Below the pieces are notes generated by a model. It did not search any database and was not told the DNA's origin. It worked only from the letters and a program-made list of their open reading frames with translations. The position numbers and the translations under genes are program-made. Of a DNA stretch of 24,203 bases, positions 1 to 8,191 are shown piece by piece. Positions within the stretch are counted from its first letter, which is position 1. The number at the start of each line of letters is the position of its first letter. The DNA is taken from positions 1 through 24,203 of the forward strand of contig JALKBU010000799.1 of assembly GCA_023091735.1 (NCBI GenBank), read 5' to 3'. Source of the DNA: Trichomonas tenax. Taxonomy: Eukaryota; Parabasalia; Trichomonadida; Trichomonadidae.

Positions 1-960
1 ATCAATAATACACATAAAAATATCATATGCTGCATAGTAGCACATACATTTATGCTGGAAATCGTATATTTTTGGACGATTTGAAATGCAATCAATGATT
101 TGATAGATATATAGACTGTGCCACTTATACCACTGGATAGACACCTATCAATAAGTTCATGAAAGTACTTTCAAATCGAAAAAATATTGATCAGATAAAA
201 AGTTATGAAGGTCGCGGGACTACACCGCAGAAGGAAAAATACTGCCAAAATTCAAATAAAAATTATTGCAGCTCATCTATTAGATGCTATTCTATGATTG
301 TTAAAATGTTTTTTAAAAAGGTGATACAATAATTTAATATTATTATGATTTATCACATTTTGATTCTATATTTGTGAAAAATTTGACTCAAAACCAAACT
401 TTTGAAATTTCGGTTAATAAATACTTAAAAATATTCGATAAAAATACTATTCACTAATATACCTTGTCATGAATATAAGAATTTTAAGTATTATTGATTC
501 GAAATCATTAGTTTTTGTAAAAGCAAAAAATATTATCCTCGTTGATGAAAAATTTCAATGCAACTAATATTGCCTCCATGTAAAATAAGAGATTTTGTAT
601 CTTAAAAATGTTTACACTAAATATTTTTCATTTCAAGATAATTTTGAAAATTGGAAGGGAAAGGAATAAATTCTTTCTTTGAGGATGAGGGAAACTTGGT
701 GGGTCTTTCATATTCCAATGTGTATTTCATATTTATTAGTAGTATATGTAGGGGGTACTTGTCAAAATTTGCAAAGCCACCTATACCCTCATTTTTGAAT
801 GTTTTAAGTCAATATTTCGGACAGCCTAAATTATTTCATTTTACAAATCCACAAGTTTACAAATTTGAACGCGCCAATTAGATTTCTAGATCATACATTT
901 GCTGTATTCGATAAAATTAATTTTGCAAATTGTGATTTTTCACATTATATTTTTTTGGGC
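1..960. other. AT-rich intergenic, no gene supported
   Basis: Runs of A and T with short open frames only. The longest plus-strand frame (651-881) begins at TTG rather than ATG, has no Initiator just upstream and does not resemble a protein family, so it is not called. No repeat or RNA gene stands out before about position 960. Confidence 0.6.
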
Positions 961-963
961 GAA

Positions 964-1034
964 AATATAGCCCAATTCGATGCCATTTTGGCATGGGTGC
1001 TCTACCATTAAACACTCTTTATACTCGCGAGGCC
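964..1034 (-). pseudogene. tRNA-Gly(GCC)-like fossil
   Basis: On the minus strand this GC-richer patch reads like a damaged tRNA. A D-arm-like stretch TTTAATGGTAGAGC is followed by CCATGCCAAAATGG, a 4-bp anticodon-like stem around a loop containing GCC. Next comes ATCGAATTGGG, a degraded T-loop or B-box. The spacing between anticodon and T arms is too short and the acceptor arms do not pair well, so it cannot be a working tRNA. It could be a pseudogene, the tRNA-derived head of a short interspersed element, or chance similarity. Confidence 0.25.
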
Positions 1035-1375
1035 TTGGGTTAACACAGAGCCTCCTTCCCCCGCGGGCTTGAAGCTTTTGCTAAAGGTGCCGATCACGTT
1101 TTGAATGCCCCAAAAAGTGAGAAAAAGTATGAAGAAAAAATAATAAAGAATTTTTGGTTTACAAAGGTCTCAAAATTGACATCAAGTGGACTTTAGTTTT
1201 TGGGGGCACTATAAGAGCTTTTAAAAGGTGATGATCTCACACAATACTTTAGTTAGAGATGACTAAGTGGAGTATGTCAGAACAAAAGATTGAATAAAAA
1301 TAGCCAAATGAAAACCCGTGATGTGATGTCAAAAATTACGCGAAAAAAGTAATCCTAAATTTACAAAATTTTATC

Positions 1376-2656
1376 ATGGATGAGGAACAATTAGTTCAAA
1401 TAAACCAAGGAGAGAGCTCAGCTAGGTGTCTGCAGTGGGGTGTCAGTATTACTGTCGTTCTTACATGCATCGCTGGCCTTTTGATCGTCTATTTCGTCAA
1501 TCCATCGAATTCGGCGAAGACAATCAACATTTTCGCAATAAGCGATTTACACTTGGACCCACTGTACAATGCCTATTCAACCCAATGCCGCGGAAACAAC
1601 GATACAACAAACCCGGCCAAATTTGGTCGATACGGCTGTGACACACCTGAAGCGACATTCAACTCGATGGTTGAGTACGTCGGCGGGTGGAAGAACAAGC
1701 CAACATTCGTTTTGCTCGGTGGCGATAATATCGCTGATAACTTGACGTACACGCGTGAACAGAACGACGAACTTCAATTGAAGATCGTGAATAAGCTCAA
1801 AAACACATTTTCTAATATCCCCATTCTTCCAATCATCGGAGGCACTGAGTTTCAAACGAAATATGGAACTTCAGAAAGTGATGCAACTGATTTTAAGTCA
1901 TTTTCCAAAGTTCTTGGTGGATCCCTCTCTGATGACGAGAAGAAAACATTCGAAACAGGAGGATACTATTATCGCGATTTTGAAAAATTCAATATTCGAC
2001 TTTTATTCCTGAACACTGCAATATACTCAGCAATGAGACCATATAACACTTCAAACACTGATCCATATGGCCAATTTAAGTTTATTCGCCATTATGGAAA
2101 AGAAGCAAAGTCTAATCACATGGGACTCGGGGCAGTGATGTATCTTCCACCTACTCAAACATCAAATGCTTTTGCAGATGCAATGGAATCACATTATTAC
2201 AACGAATTATTGTCAGCTCTTAAAGAGATTCACACAAAGTTCATCATTTCCGGTTACACACATGTAGATTCAATGTTCCCTGTATACACAGACGATTCTA
2301 AATCGACGATCATGACTGCACCTTCAGTTTCATCTAAAATGGGCAACAATCCGGCCTTCAGAATGCTTAAGATTCGTGCTGGTGATCTTGAAGACTTTGA
2401 TCAGTATTACATGGATTTCAATAGCAAATCTCAAAATTGGCAGTTTGAATATTCATTTTCTTCAGGATACTCTGTTAAGTCAGCATCTCAGTCCAATCTT
2501 GGACGAGCCATCGAATGGGTTTCTTCAACAGGTGAAGGAAGATGGAGATATAAAGAAAGAGCCTTCGCAAGAGCAAACGCTGATGACAGTATCTACTATT
2601 GCTTACTTTCCAGCCAAGATAAGAATGCATCATTAAAGTGTGTTGATGAATTATAA
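1376..2656 (+). CDS. Membrane-anchored acid-sphingomyelinase/SMPDL-like metallophosphoesterase, degenerate metal site
   Basis: This 426-residue protein has a short N-terminal tail, one hydrophobic segment at about residues 22-41 (signal anchor, probably type II, or uncleaved signal) and then a calcineurin-like phosphoesterase fold on the lumenal or extracellular side. Family landmarks are SDLHLDPLY (56-64), a Cys-containing FGRYGCDTP segment (83-91) and GGDN (115-118), all in the order seen in acid sphingomyelinase, SMPDL3 and yeast Ppn1-type enzymes. D57, H59, D117 and H296 correspond to metal or catalytic ligands. The usual GNH(D/E) is GGTE (155-158), the HIPP-type histidine is Y256 (MYLPP), and GHTH is GYTH (293-296). 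Several ligands are therefore missing, and a binding role or altered chemistry is possible. The stop codon overlaps TAAA. No clear Initiator was found; the ATG sits in TTATCATGG, giving at most a very short leader. Family assignment is firm; substrate is unknown. Confidence 0.85.
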   Translation: MDEEQLVQINQGESSARCLQWGVSITVVLTCIAGLLIVYFVNPSNSAKTINIFAISDLHLDPLYNAYSTQCRGNNDTTNPAKFGRYGCDTPEATFNSMVEYVGGWKNKPTFVLLGGDNIADNLTYTREQNDELQLKIVNKLKNTFSNIPILPIIGGTEFQTKYGTSESDATDFKSFSKVLGGSLSDDEKKTFETGGYYYRDFEKFNIRLLFLNTAIYSAMRPYNTSNTDPYGQFKFIRHYGKEAKSNHMGLGAVMYLPPTQTSNAFADAMESHYYNELLSALKEIHTKFIISGYTHVDSMFPVYTDDSKSTIMTAPSVSSKMGNNPAFRMLKIRAGDLEDFDQYYMDFNSKSQNWQFEYSFSSGYSVKSASQSNLGRAIEWVSSTGEGRWRYKERAFARANADDSIYYCLLSSQDKNASLKCVDEL

Positions 2657-2785
2657 ATATATTGTCTCAATTTTCTCTTGTTTATACATTTATATAGTCC
2701 CGCATTTCATTAAACCTAAGCTTTTCCTTTAATACATATATTTTTTTTATAATATTATTTACATACAGATATTTGAAAATTGGTT

Positions 2786-3574
2786 TCACTTCTTACCAGT
2801 AGGAACAGGCATAGTCCAATTTCCTGGCATTGAAGGTGCCTTTTCAAGATATTCATCAATTTCTTTGCATTGCTTTTCAAACGTTTCTGTGTTATTGGAG
2901 AGAGGCTTTGCTGTTTCGATGTATGATTTAATTTGTGATTTGACTGAATATAAAACTGGCCAACATTGTTCGCAAAGCATTCTCACGCATGCCGTAAACT
3001 GTTCGACTTGCTTTGGTGTTTTAGCGTATTTGGCACGTTTTGTGAGGATCTCCATCGCAGTGATAATATATCTGGAAATGGCCATTCCAGCATGTTTAAT
3101 AATTTTCGGAAATTCAAGTGTGAAATGAAGTGGTGCTGTGTCTTCGCGTGTCCATGTTTCGAGAAAATGCATCATGAAGTCATGAAAAATCGGATCTTGT
3201 GTATTCTTAAAGACAATATCTATTTTTTCTGTAACAGCTGGTAAAAGTGCTGGCATTACTTCACCATGACCAATCTGAACAAGTTTATCGAAACTTTTCT
3301 GTAATTCTTTGCTCTTTTGCGCGATTTGTGAAGGCGCTGCTTCTTTTTCTAAAACATATATGCAATCGCATCCACACATCTGTACCTTTGGTCTATAATG
3401 CATAGCGATTTTCATTATAATTGAATAAAGTTGATCAAAATTCTTCTGAACCTCAACATATTTGCATTCAACAAACCAATTTCGAAAATCAATTGCTTTG
3501 TCTTCGAATTTATCGGCGTCCTTGATTTCCTCTGAATCGAAACATCCATCAAACTCGGCCAATTTTGCTTCCAT
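2786..3574 (-). CDS. Alpha-helical protein resembling TTI2 (TELO2-interacting protein 2)
   Basis: A 262-residue soluble, helix-rich protein with no signal peptide or membrane segment. The order of landmarks resembles the TTI2 family, part of the TELO2-TTI1-TTI2 co-chaperone that stabilises PIKK kinases. A segment MHYRPKVQMCGCDCIYVL (about 58-75) fits the conserved 'DHDP..K..GARCLRHLL' helix. A downstream HDFMMHFLETWTRED helix, an ISRYIITAMEIL helix and CEQCWPVL (about 202-209) follow in the family order. This is pattern recognition from memory, without a profile search, and trichomonad homologs are divergent. The start ATG is supported by an Initiator 30 nt upstream and by paired TGACATGTAAA motifs just beyond it. 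An alternative is an unrelated HEAT-like protein. Confidence 0.5.
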   Translation of the reverse strand: MEAKLAEFDGCFDSEEIKDADKFEDKAIDFRNWFVECKYVEVQKNFDQLYSIIMKIAMHYRPKVQMCGCDCIYVLEKEAAPSQIAQKSKELQKSFDKLVQIGHGEVMPALLPAVTEKIDIVFKNTQDPIFHDFMMHFLETWTREDTAPLHFTLEFPKIIKHAGMAISRYIITAMEILTKRAKYAKTPKQVEQFTACVRMLCEQCWPVLYSVKSQIKSYIETAKPLSNNTETFEKQCKEIDEYLEKAPSMPGNWTMPVPTGKK

Positions 3575-3599
3575 AAATATTTTGGTATTTTTGTCGTGT

Positions 3600-3606
3600 A
3601 TAGTGA
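3600..3606 (-). promoter_or_regulatory. Initiator (TCACTAT) of the TTI2-like gene
   Basis: TCACTAT on the minus strand matches the trichomonad Inr consensus TCA(+1)Y(W), with +1 at 3604 and a leader of about 30 nt before the ATG at 3574. A TGACATGTAAA element abuts it directly upstream. Confidence 0.65.
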
Positions 3607-3636
3607 TTTACATGTCATTGGTTGTTTTACATGTCA
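3607..3636 (-). promoter_or_regulatory. Two TGACATGTAAA elements upstream of the TTI2-like gene
   Basis: Plus-strand TTTACATGTCA occurs at 3607-3617 and 3626-3636, so the coding strand reads TGACATGTAAA twice, 19 bp apart. The first copy ends where the Initiator begins. Variants of the same motif in the same orientation lie upstream of the NAA38-like and importin genes, which makes a regulatory role likely; the binding factor is not known to me. Confidence 0.55.
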
Positions 3637-3659
3637 AAATAATTGCAACATGAAAACAA

Positions 3660-4470
3660 ACGAGCCATGAAATGGCCTATGCCAACATAATCGAAATATA
3701 ATAATTTCAAAGGATTATATCAAATATAAGGAAATGATTTCCTTGCATTTGTAATTTTTCTAATAAATATCGATTTCAACTGGAGAAGTTTAGCACAATT
3801 TTGCAGTGATCCATCAATTTGATCGAATATTTTCTCCAAAATAATCGAATTGATTATTTCATGTGCTTTTATCATCTGTTTAGGGATGTCAGAAAAGTTA
3901 ACTTTTCGGGGCGAGTTGCCCGAAAAACCGTATTTTTCCGGCTCTGTTTGAACTAAAAATATCAGGGTTAGACGATTGATAATGGGGATAAGTTTTCCCT
4001 TTTTAAGAAATAAACTCCCTTTCTTGTTAATAATATGACCCCTTTTTAGTTGTTTCAACCCCTTTAAATATGCGTTTATTCAGCAACAAAATTTGATCCC
4101 CTAACTTTTCGATTTTCTGGGCAGTTTTGAAAAAAATCCGTTTTTTCGCAGTTCTCAAATTTTGAATGATTTTGAGAGGCTCTAAAATCGAAAAAAAACT
4201 CAGAAAAATTTAAAACCTCCAAGAAAATATTTAAAATTTATTTTAGCGTTAATTGTCTTTCCTCATTTAAGCGCAAATGTGATAGATATCAAATACCTTC
4301 TTATAGGATAAGCTGATTTATATAACAAAAGGTCTTTAATTTTAAAAATTATCACAAATTGGTAATTAGATCCTCATTTACTTGTGTTCATCTGCAATAG
4401 TAAGGCCTGTCATACAGTAAGTATTTCAAGACAAAACAAGAGCTTTTTGAAGAAAGGAAAAATTTAATAT
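3660..4470. other. AT-rich intergenic, no gene supported
   Basis: A minus-strand open frame at 3720-4058 runs through a low-complexity stretch, with no Initiator near its first codon and no recognisable family. I treat it as chance. Nothing else stands out here. Confidence 0.5.
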
Positions 4471-4474
4471 TCAC

Positions 4475-4504
4475 ATAACGTAGTTCATTTTTCGCCTTAA
4501 AAAA
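4475..4504 (+). repeat. Left copy of a 30-bp inverted repeat
   Basis: Sequence from ATAACGTAGTTC to CGCCTTAAAAAA. Its reverse complement recurs at 5867-5896 with one mismatch (29 of 30). Similarity does not extend clearly beyond the 30 bp on either side. It could be the terminal repeat of a degraded non-autonomous element or two copies of a dispersed motif. Confidence 0.6.
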
Positions 4505-4634
4505 TAACAGGCCTTTTGAATGCTTTACATGGCAAATTGTCAATCACTTTTCGTGTAAAATAACTATGCTGTATGAGTTAATGATAAATATAAACACTAG
4601 GCATGTCAAGCTAATAGAAAAACAAATAAAAAAT

Positions 4635-4860
4635 TTAACAAAAATTCAAATGAATAGGATAGAAATTAATGAATGAAAACATGTTTTCTAGCTGTAAGAT
4701 GTCTTCTTCTGGCTGCTGGTACTCAAACCCCGGTTGCTGAAAGTCACCATCTCGTTCCAGGCAATATCGCTTTAGACTTGTGTATTTTGATTTTTTTTGC
4801 AAGATGTTGAACATCGCATGTAATGTGTGTCGACCGTTTCTACATCGTCATCCAATCTAA
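4635..4860 (-). pseudogene. Decayed protein-coding fragment, unknown family
   Basis: A patch of higher GC than its surroundings. One minus-strand frame is open from 4814 to 4635 (59 codons from an ATG) and includes the polar stretch DGDFQQPGFEYQQPEEDILQ, rich in Gln, Pro and acidic residues. Upstream, another minus frame reads an acidic segment (LDDDVETVDTHY) before running into a stop, consistent with a frameshift. A plus-strand frame of 45 codons (4673-4810) is also open across the same DNA, so the coding strand is not certain. No Initiator is evident. I do not recognise the family. Confidence 0.35.
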
Positions 4861-4869
4861 AGACGGCTT

Positions 4870-5750
4870 AAATGTAATGAAATTTTCTTTGATTAATGTA
4901 ATTCACCTAAATTTGTGAGCATGAGCGCTCTGTTTGGGGGGCAGTGAAAGGAGGCACCCAAGGTGCATCAAATCATAGCTTTGCGGTCGCTTCAGCGCCC
5001 TTCTTCAATGAGGAAGCTTCTGTGATGGACCATGAAATTTGTAAATTGACCGCCAAAAATAAATTTTTCTAGGCTAAAAAACTTGAAAATCCAAAACTTA
5101 TGATACAAAAAAGTCAATATTAGATGTTTTAACTCATAGATATGCTATGCTTTATTGTAGTAAACATTAAAATAACAAAAAAGATGTGATTTACAGAGGA
5201 ATTGAAATGATAAAATATTTATTGTAATTTAGATAGGGCATAGAGGGGCTCCGTAAGGCTCAAAAGCCTTTAGTAGTGATTTAAAGTATTTGTTCATGCA
5301 TTATTTGGTGTTCGCGCTTTCATATCTAGCAAAATTTCGATCTGAAAGTTCATGGTGCATTGTCTTTGTGATTAATATAATCACATACATGTATTCACGT
5401 TTTGGCTAGCATAACGTTTGTATTTTGATGCTGAAAATAAGAAAAATAAAAGTTTGTCATTAAATATCGAACGGAATGATAAAAATAGTGGATGGCTCAA
5501 CGACACACGGTACCTGAGCGAAGAATTTTATCCTTTTGAATCCATAAAGAAGTAGTTACCATATGAAAAGGCAATTTTTTGAAAAATGTCATCTTTTTGA
5601 TTAAAAATCAGAAACTATTATTATGCGTACGGCTTTATTATGCTATTTTATGCCTATCTTCTTGAAATCAAGGCTGAATATTGAGTTTTTAAATTTTCAA
5701 CAAAATTTTTGATTCACAACGAGGTCTAATTTTTTGCATACATATTTACT
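4870..5750. other. Intergenic, no gene supported
   Basis: A second GC-richer island at about 4920-5040 contains no usable open frame and may be more decayed coding DNA. The remainder is AT-rich with frequent stops in all frames. Confidence 0.4.
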
Positions 5751-5866
5751 ATCATATGTTGGTATTGGATCCGCATTCTGGTACATTGACAAAGGACGAT
5801 AGCAAATTGACGATGGTCAGCAAAAGTTCTCAATTCTTTGGCAAAATCCCCGCAATTGGTAACGAT

Positions 5867-5896
5867 TTTTTTAAGGCGAAAAATGAATTACGTTAT
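5867..5896 (-). repeat. Right copy of the 30-bp inverted repeat
   Basis: Reverse complement of 4475-4504 with one mismatch. It lies inside a 76-codon plus-strand open frame (5756-5986) that I do not call as a gene. The pair encloses about 1.36 kb that includes the decayed coding patch at 4635-4860. Confidence 0.6.
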
Positions 5897-5989
5897 TCCA
5901 ATGCACTTCCCTTCTCTTCAGTTCCATTCACTTTACATACCTTATGCAGAACGAATTTAAATCATAATACCATGGAGCCAAATTGACTT

Positions 5990-8130
5990 GTCACTTTCTG
6001 TTTTCGAACCTTAAAGAGTTTTTCGTCCTCCAACAAAAGTTTACATCAATAATGTATATTTACGAACATCCCTCTTCAGTTGTCGATTGCATGCATTTTT
6101 CACCATTGTTCCCACTCTTATTATGTTGTTTTGAAGATAAGGATGCAACTTTGGAAGATATTTTGGATTCTGGATGGAAATAAAAACTTTCTGGAAATAA
6201 TTTTGGAATGAAAAAATTTTTAACAAATAGTATAAGCAGTGTTAGATATGCATAACACATAGTCAAGATATTAGTATTAGCCTGTATTTATTATGATAAA
6301 GCAAAAATGAAAAAAATAAATGAGAACGCAATCAAACAATTTACCTTTGTCAATGAAAAATGATCCAATTATGCCACGTAATTTATATTATTCGCAATTA
6401 AATAAAGAACTTAAAATGATAAAAACAATTAAATGGCATAATTTGTGCAAACAAAATGTAGAAAAATGCCATTGATATGCTATTCTGCATTATATCAATT
6501 GTCACTTTTAAAGAAGATTTTATTTTTTCAATTCATATTTATTTCCAGAAACCGCTTCTGGATTCAAAATTTTAAAACAAAATATACTTGTTATTAATCC
6601 TAGAATAATTTAAACATAATTTTGTTTTTCTAAAACAACAAAATTTTATAAGTTATGCTGATTTTGTCTAGAATCATGTGCTCGTTATTATTTTGAAATT
6701 TTAATAATATCTTCCAGACTTCTTGCAATCCAGAAGATATTTCATGTCAGGTGTAAAGCGCTAGTTGACAAAAACATGAATATGAGTGCATTAAAACCAG
6801 CTTCCATTAAGAAACTGATTGACTATAATAAAATTGAAAAATCCTCTGTTTTTGTGACAAATAATAGAATTTTACAAACAAAATGTCAAAATTTTATTCG
6901 TTCAAGAAGTTTTAAAAAATGGAATGTGGAAAAATCCAGGATCATTTCCAATTTTGCATCCCTACTGAAGATATTACAATCCGATTTTAGATGAAGTGTT
7001 GCTCAAATAAACTCAAAAACCATTGATTTTAGAAATTATAGAATAAAAAAATAACAATCTAAATAATGAAACATCTGTTATAATATGAGTAGATTGATAT
7101 TTCACTTGTAATATCAAAAAATATCAAGAACAATTGTTGTCAACAAAATTTTGTAATTTTACTTGTGAAAATTAATTTTATAGCCCTAAAGAAGTAACCA
7201 GGGAAGGCAGTTGTGTAATTTTCTGTTTTCCTTTCCCTCATCTGTTCATTCAACACTGATCATTTCGGATCGTATTGTATCTTTGTTTCTAAATTCCTCC
7301 CTGCTCTCTACAATACAACTGGATGAGGGTAGTGAAGCGAATGTGAGAGAAGGTTGAGGATTAATATGGGAATTTTACGGTCTTTATTCGTATTTTACTT
7401 TCATGTAGGGTGTTTTCGTGACTTAACACACAAAACATGTAATCTTTTTGTTGTATAGTATATTTTGTGGGTTTCTCGTTATTATCCTGATATGTCGATT
7501 CTCGTGATAAAATATGAAGTTTTTGGATAAATTGGACAACATCGATCCCATAATAACATGTGATCTCTATCATCTGATGGTCAATAGCCTTCTTGTGCTG
7601 ATCTCGATCATGGGACCATTGTACAACTAGAAATTAAGCGAACTTGAATGATGAAATAGTGTTCACTCGACCCATACTCCTATTGTGCATCTCCAAATGG
7701 TTGCTTAATTTGAACGCCAATTCGATAATTTGGGAGAAAACGAAAATAACAATATTAATACCCGAAAACACTACTTTTGAAACCAGGTAGGCCCGTAATC
7801 ATAAAAGCAACATCTAAAAATCAAATCGTGAAAAAAATATTCTTACACACCGATAACGATTATTTTTTAGAATATATCCAAAAACACATAAGAAAGCAGA
7901 AATATCAAAGAAAATCATTGATTTGATGAAAGTAATATTTGATGTGACACATAGAATAAATTGATGGGATCATCGTTTTTGACAACAAATTAAAAACGAA
8001 ACATGAGCTCAATATTCAAAGTGGAGCAAAAGTATAAAATAGAATGGTGAGATAGGCATAGAATATTTTAAAGGACCTCATAGAACTGATTTAGGGAATC
8101 ATCGTTTTCGATTCTCAATTTTGAGAGCCT
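5990..8130. other. Long gene-poor intergenic region
   Basis: AT-rich DNA with only short frames. An ATG-initiated frame of 72 codons at 6776-6994 (basic, hydrophilic product) lacks an Initiator and resembles nothing I know. A minus-strand 70-codon frame at 7361-7573 is equally weak. A GC-richer stretch at about 7195-7350 and another at 7575-7740 look like degraded older sequence; the latter has near-inverted AAATTAAGCGAAC and GTTGCTTAATTT. Confidence 0.45.
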
Positions 8131-8141
8131 CTTTCAGATCA

Positions 8142-8150
8142 CCTTTAGCG
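8142..8150 (+). promoter_or_regulatory. CCTTTAGCG core-promoter-like motif upstream of the XDH-like gene
   Basis: CCTTTAGCG lies about 36 bp upstream of the predicted start site of the 8192 gene. From memory it resembles the M5-type core motif described for Trichomonas vaginalis promoters; I could not verify the consensus. Its position supports a native trichomonad promoter. Confidence 0.45.
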
Positions 8151-8183
8151 TTTGACCATGATTTTCAAGGGGAATAAAAAGTG

Positions 8184-8190
8184 TCACTAT
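8184..8190 (+). promoter_or_regulatory. Initiator (TCACTAT) of the XDH-like gene
   Basis: Perfect Inr-type sequence with predicted +1 at 8186, only 6 nt before the ATG at 8192. Such very short leaders are characteristic of trichomonad mRNAs, and this fixes the start codon and hence the N-terminal extra domain. Confidence 0.75.
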
Positions 8191-8191
8191 C

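Noticed and set aside
651..881. 76-codon plus-strand frame
   Set aside because: Begins at TTG, no Initiator, and composition like surrounding non-coding DNA.
2865..3244. Two plus-strand frames of 87 and 92 codons
   Set aside because: Shadows antisense to the TTI2-like gene, which has the better promoter and protein features.
3720..4058. 112-codon minus-strand frame
   Set aside because: Runs through low-complexity AT-rich DNA, lacks an Initiator close to the first codon and matches nothing recognisable.
5756..5986. 76-codon plus-strand ATG frame
   Set aside because: No family resemblance, and it contains one copy of the 30-bp inverted repeat, which suggests repeat DNA rather than a gene.
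6041..6266. Overlapping short frames on both strands near 5983-6266
   Set aside because: All are short with unremarkable composition, no promoter, and frames open on both strands at once.
6776..6994. 72-codon plus-strand ATG frame
   Set aside because: Basic product without known features, no Initiator; could be real but I cannot support it.
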